This document shows, piece after piece, positions 1 through 9,143 of a stretch of 18,637 nucleotides of DNA. The notes under the pieces are model-generated. The model searched no databases. It worked only from the letters and a program-made list of their open reading frames with translations, and was not told the origin of the DNA. How positions within the stretch are numbered: the stretch's first letter is position 1; each line of letters starts with the position of its first letter. The DNA comes from an uncultured Acetobacteraceae bacterium (GTDB taxonomy: Bacteria > Pseudomonadota > Alphaproteobacteria > Acetobacterales > Acetobacteraceae): assembly GCA_903839965.1 (NCBI GenBank), contig CAIMEK010000519.1, forward strand, positions 1 to 18,637. Reading direction: 5' to 3'. The translations under genes were made by a program, and so were the position numbers.

Positions 1-2595
<2,595 letters not shown>

Positions 2596-2597
2596 GC

Positions 2598-3077
2598 ATG
2601 GCCGGCGAGCACGACGTCCGGCCCGGCGAAGTCGCGGTCGCGCTGCCGGAGGCAACCGATGCCGGCCTGATCTTCATCGGCCGCATCCACACCCCGTGGA
2701 CGACGCGCCGCGAGGCGCCCCACCAGGGCAGCCCGGACGGGCCGCTCTGCCGCATCGAGGTGTTCGACCCCTGGCTCCCCGCCCTGGCCGGGCTGGACCG
2801 CCACGAACGAATAGAAGTGTTCTACTGGCTGCACCGGTCCCGCCGCGACCTGGTGACGCAATGCCGCGCCAGCGACGGCATCGCCCGCGGCACGTTCTCG
2901 TTGCGCACCCCGGTGCGGCCGAACCCCATCGGCACCTCGATCGTCCAACTCGTCGGCATCGAGGGGTGCGTGGTGCTGGTGCGCGGGCTCGATTGCCTGG
3001 ACGGCACGCCGCTGCTCGACCTCAAGCCGGACCGCAAGCCGGCGCCGCCCGCCCCGTTGCCGAGCGGCGCGGGGTAG
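2598..3077 (+). CDS. trmO: TrmO (TsaA/YaeB), tRNA t6A37 N6-methyltransferase
   Basis: SAM-dependent methyltransferase of the TsaA/UPF0066 family, which converts t6A to m6t6A at position 37 of ANN-decoding tRNAs. The 159-aa protein carries the family hallmark RTPVRPNPIGTSIVQL at residues 103-118 and the second conserved block LDCLDGTPLLDLKP at 131-144. FIGRIHTPW at 26-34 is the usual N-terminal strand. The ATG at 2598 lies 2 bp after the uvrA stop; the same frame is open further upstream inside uvrA, but a start there would overlap uvrA heavily and add only low-complexity residues. It is shorter than the E. coli protein (about 235 aa) and lacks its C-terminal extension, as do many single-domain homologues. 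The protein ends in a Pro/Ala-rich tail. The family call is firm; the exact tRNA substrate is inferred from family knowledge. Confidence 0.9.
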   Translation: MAGEHDVRPGEVAVALPEATDAGLIFIGRIHTPWTTRREAPHQGSPDGPLCRIEVFDPWLPALAGLDRHERIEVFYWLHRSRRDLVTQCRASDGIARGTFSLRTPVRPNPIGTSIVQLVGIEGCVVLVRGLDCLDGTPLLDLKPDRKPAPPAPLPSGAG

Positions 3078-3105
3078 CCCGCGTCCTTGCCGCGATTTAT
3101 CAGCT

Positions 3106-3387
3106 TTATGTTTGCTGTTGATTTCCCTCCGATTTCGCGCCTTTTCCGATATTGCAGTCAAAACATAGGACACGCAGATTTTCTTCTGTATCTTGGCCAC
3201 CTTTGGACCATGGCACGATATGGTCTATCTGCAACTCGACGCCCATGGTGTTTGCGGGTGAACGGCTGCATATTTTGCATCTAATCCGCAATGCAATCGA
3301 ACGTATGTTTTGCCGGTTGAAGGACTTCAGGCGGGTCGCGGCGCGCCATGACCGAAACGCCGCCAATTTCCTCGCCGCAGTCGGCAT
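3106..3387 (-). CDS. Small solitary HNH endonuclease-like protein
   Basis: 93-aa protein with a complete HNH/beta-beta-alpha-metal nuclease core: C37-x2-C40, then D55-H56 in IDHIVPWSKGG, N70 in EENLRVL, and C75-x2-C78-N. The two Cys pairs would hold a structural zinc, and the H/N residues the catalytic metal. Nothing follows the domain except a short polar tail. In-frame stops bound it at both ends (TAG at 3405-3403, TAA at 3108-3106), so it is not a fragment cut by the window. No Shine-Dalgarno sequence is obvious before the ATG at 3387, so the start is uncertain. The DNA is visibly less GC-rich than uvrA/trmO, which suggests acquisition. There is no methylase, intron or phage gene beside it, so its role cannot be stated; it could be a solitary nuclease or the remnant of a larger HNH protein. 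Confidence 0.6.
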   Translation of the reverse strand: MPTAARKLAAFRSWRAATRLKSFNRQNIRSIALRIRCKICSRSPANTMGVELQIDHIVPWSKGGQDTEENLRVLCFDCNIGKGAKSEGNQQQT

Positions 3388-3409
3388 CGTGGCCGTCGTC
3401 AGCTATGGG

Positions 3410-4435
3410 TTATGAAGTCGGAGCCTCGGACGACTTGTTTGTCCAAGGAAAGGGTCCATCCGGCGCTTTTTGACTTAGGAATGCGGCCAGGTGGCCCCAT
3501 TCGTCGCCTTGCCCCAGTTCGAGGCGCAGGAACCGGTCGCTCGGCTGGTCGGAGAAGAAATTGTTCACGCGGCGGTCGTAGGCGGCGTACGCCTCGTGAA
3601 TGTCGCGATAGTGAAAGTAGAGCGCGCAGTCGACTTTCTCAAAATCGGTTATGTACGTGCGGTGAGCAAGTCGGTACGGAAAGCTCCGGATGAACCGGAA
3701 ATCTTCACTCCGGTATAGCTTGCGGCAATGCTGGGAGAACGAATCGACCCAGGCTTCGTACGGCCTCGTCGTGTATACGAACTTCGCGTTCTCGAACCTG
3801 TGACAGAGCGACTCAAACATGATGCACACGGGCGTGTCGGTCATGGCGTCGACAATATACGCATCTTCTTCACCCAGCATCAGCCCCGAAAATTCGTTGT
3901 TGTAATGCATGCTCATGAAGCCGAGCGTCTCGAGCGCGGCGTTCAGGGAGTGCGTTCCGGATTTCGACAACCCAATGCCGAAGACCTTCGGGGCCAGAAA
4001 ATCAGGGAATTTCGGGGCGGTGAGGATTTGTGCGAGCCGCGCGAACCGATGCGCCCACTCCCGGCGCTGTGCGAACCCGTCGGTCTGCGCGGCTTCCTTG
4101 TAGCGGGTTAGGAACCCGGCGTAATCGCGCATGGCGACGCGCAGCCTGAGGCCGAGGATTGCACTTTCGACCGAGCGTTCGTTCAGCCTGTCGAGCGCAG
4201 ATTCCAGGCGAAGCAATTCGACAACGTGCCGCCAAGGACTGAAAGCAATGCGCAGATGGTCGAACAGCGTCTGGACGTGAGCCGACTTTCGCACCACGTT
4301 CAGCGCCGCCACATAGGTCCGCTCAACCGCGGCGCGATCGGGCCGCAGGCAGAGCGCTCGCAGTGGCTTTACGATCGCCGCGAAATCGTCTGGCTCCACC
4401 GACCCTGCCGCATTGTTCATGGCCGACCCGCCCAT
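3410..4435 (-). CDS. Sulfotransferase family protein (P-loop, PAPS-dependent type)
   Basis: Predicted sulfotransferase, which would move a sulfuryl group from PAPS to a carbohydrate, lipid or other acceptor. With the start used here it has 341 aa. The 5'-phosphosulfate loop is GIGLSKSGTHSL at about 153-164, the strand-turn typical of the family, and the 3'-phosphate site is VYTTRPYEAWVDS at about 220-232. About 150 residues of helical, unrecognised sequence precede the P-loop. The ATG at 4435 is preceded by GGAG with a 9-nt spacer; other in-frame starts are 4420 and 4498 (362 aa). The 4498 start would lie inside a perfect inverted repeat (4472-4513), which argues against it. There are no partner glycosyltransferases next to it, so the acceptor is unknown. 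The codon pattern is a little less GC-biased than in uvrA. Confidence 0.72.
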   Translation of the reverse strand: MGGSAMNNAAGSVEPDDFAAIVKPLRALCLRPDRAAVERTYVAALNVVRKSAHVQTLFDHLRIAFSPWRHVVELLRLESALDRLNERSVESAILGLRLRVAMRDYAGFLTRYKEAAQTDGFAQRREWAHRFARLAQILTAPKFPDFLAPKVFGIGLSKSGTHSLNAALETLGFMSMHYNNEFSGLMLGEEDAYIVDAMTDTPVCIMFESLCHRFENAKFVYTTRPYEAWVDSFSQHCRKLYRSEDFRFIRSFPYRLAHRTYITDFEKVDCALYFHYRDIHEAYAAYDRRVNNFFSDQPSDRFLRLELGQGDEWGHLAAFLSQKAPDGPFPWTNKSSEAPTS

Positions 4436-4471
4436 CGGGTGGCGCTCCCAGCCTGCGCCGCCATCCGTTGA

Positions 4472-4513
4472 GTTGACGGTCATCATGAACCCGCACATTC
4501 ACAGACCGTCAAC
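4472..4513. repeat. Perfect 10-bp inverted repeat at the 5' end of the sulfotransferase gene
   Basis: GTTGACGGTC at 4472-4481 is matched exactly by GACCGTCAAC at 4504-4513, with 22 bp between the arms. The arms flank the most upstream possible start (4498) of the sulfotransferase and lie just upstream of the preferred start (4435). It could be an operator for a dimeric regulator, the stem of a 5' leader, or the end of an old insertion. No run of T follows on either strand, so it does not look like an intrinsic terminator. Confidence 0.5.
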
Positions 4514-4859
4514 GATCGGGTCCGCTTGTCGTCATGGTCAGCTAATGGTTATGACTCCGAACCCCGGCACTACTTTGGCGGAACTAATCCGACATTCTCC
4601 AAATGACCGAGTCGTCCGACCCTCTGGCCGGCACGATAACGGCCTGCGAGACGTTCTGCAACGATCCTGCCTCCAAGACGACACCAGCAACCCCGCCGGT
4701 TGGTCGGTGATCGTGCTCTGGCCGAGAATCCGGGCTGGTACGCCTGCATCGGGACGCATGTCTTCGGCTGACAGCCTGGTCGGGCAATGACGGTGCTGGA
4801 ACTCAGCATCGAGCAGGTGGCAACGGACGCAGTGCCGTGATGACGGCAAGAACTTGCTG
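4514..4859. other. Gene-free, probably decayed DNA
   Basis: No reading frame here has recognisable motifs or a convincing start and ribosome-binding site. Overlapping open frames exist on both strands, as is common in GC-rich DNA, but none resembles a known family. Together with the transposase fragment to its right, the stretch is best read as insertion-sequence and intergenic debris between the sulfotransferase and zur. Confidence 0.45.
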
Positions 4860-5045
4860 GAACAGTTCGCGGTCGGCAAGCAATCCGGCGCCGGAGGCGA
4901 TGCGGCTGCCGTGGAATTCCAACCTGGGGCGGCGGTCGAAAGCGACCTGCAGGGCGCCAGCAGCCGAATCGCCCCTCGGGTGTTCCACGAATCCACCACC
5001 ACACCCAGGATAACACGCGGATTTATATGCAAGATTCTCTGGATT
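4860..5045 (-). pseudogene. Remnant of an IS1380-type (DDE) transposase, N-terminal part
   Basis: In one minus-strand frame the sequence reads like the start of an IS1380-family transposase: ENLAYKSACYPGCGGG, then VEHPRGDSAAG, then VAFDRRPRLEFHGS and RIASGAGLLADREL (the last at about 4863-4904). The last block corresponds to the family's usual 'TSDAGLLAYREL' segment. After REL the similarity stops abruptly, and the frame ends 19 codons later at 4803-4805. No start codon lies in frame just upstream of the matching part, and the catalytic DDE regions are absent. It is therefore a dead fragment of about 60 codons. The family assignment rests on remembered sequence pattern, not on a search. Confidence 0.55.
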
Positions 5046-5067
5046 CGTACCATCGCCATGTCGTCCG

Positions 5068-5083
5068 GCCCGGAAATCCGGGC
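5068..5083. repeat. Short perfect hairpin beside the transposase remnant
   Basis: GCCCGGAAATCCGGGC forms a 7-bp stem with a 2-nt loop (or 6 bp with a 4-nt loop). It sits about 20 bp upstream of the remaining transposase-like sequence (minus-strand sense), where the outer end of the element would be expected. It might belong to the element's end, but no matching copy was found on the far side. Confidence 0.35.
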
Positions 5084-5186
5084 TTAAGCGGTCGTGTCCC
5101 ACCCGGTGGCCGCCTGCGGCGCGCGCGGCGGGCCGCTTCGCCGCGACGACCTGCCGTGACCATTTAGGGGATCGCGGTCGGCCTCG

Positions 5187-5219
5187 CTGGCCGTTCGGCC
5201 AGGCTATGATATAATGTAG
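5187..5219 (+). promoter_or_regulatory. zur promoter: TATAAT -10 box inside a candidate Zur site, preceded by a hairpin
   Basis: TATAAT at 5210-5215 is a perfect sigma-70 -10 hexamer, 32 bp before the zur ATG. It is embedded in GATATAATGTAG (5208-5219), which matches 10 of 12 positions of the motif found twice upstream of znuA (GATATAACGTAT). Binding of Zur there would block RNA polymerase, so zur autoregulation is the natural reading. Immediately upstream is a perfect 6-bp inverted repeat, CTGGCC-GTTC-GGCCAG (5187-5202), covering the place where a -35 box should be. No good -35 hexamer is visible. The Zur assignment is inferred from the shared motif and the genes next to it. Confidence 0.6.
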
Positions 5220-5247
5220 CCTTCCCGAGACCGATCCGAGGCCCTCC

Positions 5248-5703
5248 ATGAGCGTGCGCAACCCGGAAGTCGTCGAGGCGCAACTGGAGGCGGCGGCGCA
5301 GACCTGCGCGCAGCAGGGCGCGCAGTTGACCGCGCTGCGGCGGCTCGTGCTCGGGCTGGTGCTGGAGGCGGAGAGCCCCTCCACGGCGTACCAACTGCTG
5401 GACCGGCTGAAGGACATCCACAAGGGCGCGGCGCCGCCGACGATCTATCGCGCGCTCGACTTCCTGCTGGAGCAGCGGCTGATCCACAAGGTCGAGCGCC
5501 TGAACGCGTTCATCCCCTGCACCGCGGCGGGCCACCACCACGCCGCGCAGTTCCTGATCTGCCGGCGCTGCGGCGCGGTGGCCGAAATCGAGGACCACGC
5601 GGTTTCCGAGGCGCTCGAACACGCCGCGACCCGCGCGGGATTCCGGCTCGGCCACGCCGTGGTGGAACTCGACGGCACCTGCGCCGCCTGCGCCCAGGCG
5701 TGA
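5248..5703 (+). CDS. zur: Zur, zinc uptake regulator (Fur family)
   Basis: 151-aa Fur-family repressor, expected to bind AT-rich palindromes when loaded with Zn(II) and to repress zinc-uptake genes. The N-terminal winged helix spans about 20-90, with ALRRLVLGLVLE, the recognition-helix region APPTIYRALDFLLEQ (62-76) and the wing before IHKVERLNAF. The dimer/metal domain has C91, the HHH cluster at 96-98, C105-x2-C108 and C145-x2-C148; the two Cys pairs are the structural zinc site of the family. PSTAYQLLDRL (44-54) is the variant typical of Zur rather than Fur. The ATG at 5248 gives the normal N-terminus. Although the znu operon is 2.6 kb away, shared candidate operator motifs support the Zur call over Fur, Mur or PerR. 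Confidence 0.9.
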   Translation: MSVRNPEVVEAQLEAAAQTCAQQGAQLTALRRLVLGLVLEAESPSTAYQLLDRLKDIHKGAAPPTIYRALDFLLEQRLIHKVERLNAFIPCTAAGHHHAAQFLICRRCGAVAEIEDHAVSEALEHAATRAGFRLGHAVVELDGTCAACAQA

Positions 5704-5836
5704 AGCCGGGTCAGGGCGCCGTCGCCATTACTTGCGGGATTTTGCCTTCGTTGGCAGGCCCCAGCATCGGCGTGCCGAGGACCAAATCTGTTGCGAGCGT
5801 CCGGCGCAACGATTAAACCCGCACCGAAGGCTCGTA

Positions 5837-7552
5837 ATGGGAAATGTCAATTTAACCAGAGGCGCGACGTTCATCGGCGAGTTCTTGCTGCAACCGCGCG
5901 CGATGGGCCTGTTGCTGTGCGGCAGCTTTGCCTGCGCGGTGATTTTTTGCCTCTCGGTGTTCCCCCTCCACTTCCTCGCCGGCAATTCCCCTTACTGGCA
6001 GGCGCCGCGCGGGCTCGTTATCGATAGCTGGGCGGACATTTCGACCGAGATCAGCGGCTATCGTTACTTCGTCAGGGATGCCTGGACGCTGCCGCTGTTC
6101 CAGACCGCGAAACTGGGCGCGCCGGACGGGGTCAACATCATCTTCACCAGCATTCCCCTGCTCGCGATGGCGGGGCGCTTGCTCTACCGCGCCTCGGGCC
6201 TGGTGGTTAATCCATACGGCGCCTGGACGGCGCTTTGCTTCATCGCCTCCGCGCTGTCGATGACCGGGCTGGTGGCGGTGCTGGGGCAGCGCGGACTTGC
6301 GGCGGGGCTGATGGCGACCGCCTCGGGCCTGTGCATGCCGGCGCTGCTGGAACGCTGGGGCCACCTGTCGCTGATGGCGCAGTGGGAAATCCCGCTCGCT
6401 TTCATCATCTATTTCAGCGCTCGCTCGCGGCGAGGCGCGCTGGGTCTGCTGGCGTGGTCGCTGCTGCTCGCGGTCGTGGCGCTGTGGACGTTTTCCTACC
6501 TGTTCGTCATGGTGATGGGCATTCTTGCCGCCGCACTCGCGCAGGCCGCGTTGGATCGGCGGTTGCCGCTCGCGCAGGCGGCCTCGATTGCCGCCGTGTT
6601 CGCGCTCGCCCTGCTGGGGCTCGTGTTCGTGTCGGGTTACCTTGCCAACCAGGGATCGCTCGCCGCCTGGGGCTTCGGGTTTTATTCGATGAACCTGCTG
6701 TCCCCGATCGTGCCGCAGTTCAGCGCGCTGTTCCCGGCGCTGGGCAACAAGATGGTCGACGCCACCGGCGGCCAGTACGAGGGCTTCAGCTATCTCGGCG
6801 CCGGCATCCTGCTGCTGGTGCTGGCAACCCAGCCTCGGCTATGGCGGGCGTTGGCGCGCGCCTGGCCGCGCCACATCTTCCTGGTTGTGTTGCTGGCGGC
6901 GTTCACCCTGTTCGCGATTTCCAACGAGGTCTACGCCGGCGTGTGGCATGTCGCCTCCATTCCGCTGCCCGCTTCGATCCTGGCGCTTGCCAGCCTGTTC
7001 CGCTCGAGCGGGCGCTTCATCTGGCCGTGCATGTATTTGCTGACGGCCGGTGCGATCGTGTCGGCGCCGGTGCTGTGGGGCCGCTTCGGTGGCCTATTGC
7101 TCGTCGTCGCCGTGGGGATCCAGTTCGTCGATACCGCGCCGCTGCGCTCGGCGCTGGCGGCGCGCGTCGCCGTGTCCGCGGCGACGCCGCTTGCCGAAAT
7201 CCCCTGGGCCGATGCAATCCGCCGGCACGCCTTCCTGCGCGTGGTGCCGCCGTTCGGCTGCCTGGCCGACCCGCGCGGCCGCCCGGCACAGATGGCCCTG
7301 GAGCTGCAACTGCTGGCCTCGCAGCAGGATGTCGCGACCAACACCGTCTACGCCGCGCGCCACAAGGAGGATTGCACGCCTCCGGACGCCGCCGTGGCGG
7401 CCGGGGAATTGCGGGTCTACCTGCCGACCGACGCAAGAGCCGGCCTGCCATCCGAGGGATGCGTGGCCTCGCCAGAACTCGCGGTCTGCAGCCGGCAGGC
7501 CGGTTCGTTCGATCCGGCGGCATTGCTTGCGGTCAAACCCCAGGAGCATTGA
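5837..7552 (+). CDS. Large polytopic membrane protein, DUF6311-like (putative envelope glycan assembly)
   Basis: 571-aa inner-membrane protein with about ten to twelve hydrophobic segments and a soluble C-terminal domain of roughly 130 residues. The first segment is near 20-45; a long extracytoplasmic loop with WADISTEISGYRYFVRDAW follows, then closely spaced segments to about residue 445. The arrangement, the loop LGAPDGVNIIFTSIPLL and the late motif FRSSGRFIWPCMYLL resemble the DUF6311 family of GT-C-like membrane proteins found near polysaccharide and O-antigen modification genes. The ATG at 5837 is chosen because GAAGG lies 6 bp upstream and the preceding 35 codons of open frame (from 5732) are polar and unlike a membrane protein. 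It is followed by an SMR-type flippase and a broken GT2 gene, a gtr-like order. Enzymatic activity is not shown by any motif seen here. Confidence 0.65.
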   Translation: MGNVNLTRGATFIGEFLLQPRAMGLLLCGSFACAVIFCLSVFPLHFLAGNSPYWQAPRGLVIDSWADISTEISGYRYFVRDAWTLPLFQTAKLGAPDGVNIIFTSIPLLAMAGRLLYRASGLVVNPYGAWTALCFIASALSMTGLVAVLGQRGLAAGLMATASGLCMPALLERWGHLSLMAQWEIPLAFIIYFSARSRRGALGLLAWSLLLAVVALWTFSYLFVMVMGILAAALAQAALDRRLPLAQAASIAAVFALALLGLVFVSGYLANQGSLAAWGFGFYSMNLLSPIVPQFSALFPALGNKMVDATGGQYEGFSYLGAGILLLVLATQPRLWRALARAWPRHIFLVVLLAAFTLFAISNEVYAGVWHVASIPLPASILALASLFRSSGRFIWPCMYLLTAGAIVSAPVLWGRFGGLLLVVAVGIQFVDTAPLRSALAARVAVSAATPLAEIPWADAIRRHAFLRVVPPFGCLADPRGRPAQMALELQLLASQQDVATNTVYAARHKEDCTPPDAAVAAGELRVYLPTDARAGLPSEGCVASPELAVCSRQAGSFDPAALLAVKPQEH

Positions 7553-7749
7553 GCCGCCATGGTCGCCTCGCATGCCTGCACGATGGCCGCTCTCCTGTGC
7601 AGTAACCCCGGGGCGCGACCGGCGCTGTCGGCGGCGCTGGCGCGATGGATGCATCTCCGGATCGCCCGGTGCCAGACCAGCGGCCTGCGCTGGGGCCTGG
7701 CCTGGCGAACCACGACCGGCATGGCGGCACCAACCCCCGCGGAGGGAAC
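7553..7749 (+). other. 197-bp gap without a convincing gene
   Basis: A short frame on the plus strand is open through this gap, but its predicted peptide is Ala/Arg-rich and unlike any family I know, and it has no ribosome-binding site of its own. The only functional element seen is the strong GGAGGG (7741-7746) that serves the next gene. The gap may be eroded coding DNA of the same cassette. Confidence 0.35.
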
Positions 7750-8130
7750 ATGAGCGACCTCACCCGGTTCACCTCCGGGCCGGTCCTGCTGGCCGCCTAT
7801 ACGGTGGCAAGCAGCCTCGGCCTGCTGATGATCAAGTCGGGCCTGGCGGAAACCACCTCGCTGTCGCTTTCGGCCTTGCTGCAGGCGCTGGCCTCTCCCA
7901 CCTTCGTCATCGGCGCCGTGCTGTATGTCTTCAGCTTCGTGGCATGGATCGCGGTGCTGGCCGCCATGCCGCTGTCGACGGCTTATCCGCTCGCCATGGG
8001 CCTGACGCTGGGCTGCACGAGCGTCGGCGCCGCCGTGCTGCTCGGCGAACGGCTGGACGCGGCCAGGCTGGCCGGCATCGCCTGCGTATTTGCCGCTGTC
8101 GTACTCTTCACCATCGGCAGCCGCCGGTGA
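7750..8130 (+). CDS. SMR/EamA-type 4-TM transporter, putative lipid-linked sugar flippase (ArnE/ArnF-like)
   Basis: 126-aa protein made almost entirely of four transmembrane helices, about 11-30, 51-73, 77-98 and 106-124, the fold and size of the small multidrug resistance superfamily. The helix 3 region STAYPLAMGLTLGCTSVGAAVLLGERL matches the SMR/DMT style. The Glu14 of drug-exporting EmrE, in the first helix, is absent, which favours the subgroup that flips undecaprenyl-linked sugars (ArnE/ArnF-like) over multidrug efflux. The ATG at 7750 has an excellent GGAGGG 4 bp away; the open frame continues upstream to 7645, but those residues are polar and Pro-rich. The stop TGA overlaps the ATG of the GT2 pseudogene (TGATG), so flippase and glycosyltransferase were once translationally coupled. 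Confidence 0.7.
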   Translation: MSDLTRFTSGPVLLAAYTVASSLGLLMIKSGLAETTSLSLSALLQALASPTFVIGAVLYVFSFVAWIAVLAAMPLSTAYPLAMGLTLGCTSVGAAVLLGERLDAARLAGIACVFAAVVLFTIGSRR

Positions 8131-8379
8131 TGTCGCCAGGAACCCTGCTGAGCCTCGTGGTTCCGGCGCACAACGCGCAGGCCAACGTCGCGCCGCGCCA
8201 GCGTGTGGCGGCGAGCGCGGCGCGGGAGGCTGGTGGCCCTGACGCGCAATTTCGCTCGCCAGGCGACGCGGCTGGCCGGCCGGCAGCAAGCGAAAGGCGC
8301 TGCGGTCATCGCGATGCACTGCGACCTGCAGCACCCCCCCGCGCCGATCCCCGCGATGGTCGCAGCGTCGCGAGCATAT
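8130..8379 (+). pseudogene. Broken family-2 glycosyltransferase (GtrB/polyprenyl-phosphate sugar transferase type)
   Basis: The ATG at 8130 overlaps the flippase stop. The first 22 codons, ending LLSLVVPAHNAQANVAP, are a perfect GT2 N-terminus ('SLVVPxYNEExNV'). The similarity then breaks, and resumes in another frame at 8230 with LVALTRNFARQ, AKGAAVIAMHCDLQHPP and PIPAMVA, which correspond to the usual 'VxLSRNFGxQ' and 'VIxMDxDLQxPPELIPxM' blocks. About 50 to 60 residues between the two parts are missing, the frame changes, and the first Asp of the DxD metal site has become His (MHCD). Similarity ends near 8379, where the DNA passes into znuB on the other strand. It cannot encode a working enzyme. 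Confidence 0.75.
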
Positions 8380-9133
8380 AGGCCGCCGCGCTCAGCACGG
8401 TGATCCAGAAGCTGCTCGGCCAGTCCGTGGTCCAGGCGAGCGCGATGCCCAGCCACGCCTCGGCCAGCGCCAGCGCCGCCGCGAGCAGCACGCCGTGCCA
8501 CACCCGACCCGTCAGTTGCTGGGCCGTGGCTGCCGGCCCGACCATCAGCGTGAACACCAGCAGCACGCCGACGATCTGCGCGCACTCGGCGGTGGCCAGC
8601 GCCACGATGGCCAGGAACAGCGTGGAATAGAGCCGCAACGACACGCCCCGCGCCTCGGCCAGTTCCGGCTGCAGGCTGGCGAACAGCAGCGGGCGGGAAA
8701 TCACCGCCAGCGCCGCCAGCGCAACCGCGCCCAGCGCGGCCAGCGTCCACACGGTGCCCGCCTCCACCGCCAGCACGTTGCCGAACAGCAGCGACGTCGC
8801 CTGGGTCGCGAAGGCGGTGAAGAAATGCAGGAACAGCAGGCCGAAGCCGAGCCCGAGCGACAGCACCAGCCCGATCGCCACGTCGCGCTGGCTCAGCCGC
8901 TCGCCGATGCAGCCCATGCCGATGCCGGCGGCCAGCGTCATCGCCAGCATGCCCCAGAGCGGGGCGATCCCGATCAGCACCGCGCCGGTGGCGCCGGTGA
9001 AGCCCACATGCGACAGCGCATGGCCGGCGAAGGTCTGCCCGCGCAACACCAGGAAATAGCCGACCATGCCCGCCACCACCGCCACCACGGCGGCGGCGGC
9101 GAAGGCGTTGCGCATGAAATCGTAGTCGAGCAT
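8306..9133 (-). CDS. znuB: ZnuB, zinc ABC transporter permease
   Basis: 275-aa ABC-3 family permease of the high-affinity zinc importer; it forms the membrane channel energised by ZnuC. Seven to eight hydrophobic segments are visible, together with the conserved loop TFAGHALSHVGFTGATGA (34-51), and CAQIVGVLLVFTLMVGPAA in the C-terminal half. The ATG at 9133 is preceded by an excellent AGGAGG (spacer 5) that overlaps the znuC stop, so expression is coupled. The last 24 or so residues, from about 252, which end in GSARGGAAGRSASR, are encoded by DNA that is the antisense of the GT2 remnant. The native C-terminus has probably been replaced by read-through sequence, but all transmembrane segments appear intact. 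Confidence 0.9.
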   Translation of the reverse strand: MLDYDFMRNAFAAAAVVAVVAGMVGYFLVLRGQTFAGHALSHVGFTGATGAVLIGIAPLWGMLAMTLAAGIGMGCIGERLSQRDVAIGLVLSLGLGFGLLFLHFFTAFATQATSLLFGNVLAVEAGTVWTLAALGAVALAALAVISRPLLFASLQPELAEARGVSLRLYSTLFLAIVALATAECAQIVGVLLVFTLMVGPAATAQQLTGRVWHGVLLAAALALAEAWLGIALAWTTDWPSSFWITVLSAAAYMLATLRPSRGSARGGAAGRSASR

Positions 9134-9143
9134 TGCCGCCTCC

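Noticed and set aside
4538..5059. 173-codon minus-strand frame between the sulfotransferase and zur as a gene
   Set aside because: Its content is Ser/Arg/Pro-rich without motifs, and it overlaps, in a different frame, the better supported transposase fragment.
4727..5084. AATCCGGGCT at 4727-4736 and 5075-5084 as element ends
   Set aside because: It is a 10-bp direct, not inverted, repeat; the copies are not at equal distances from recognisable element sequence, so it is not enough to define a transposon boundary.
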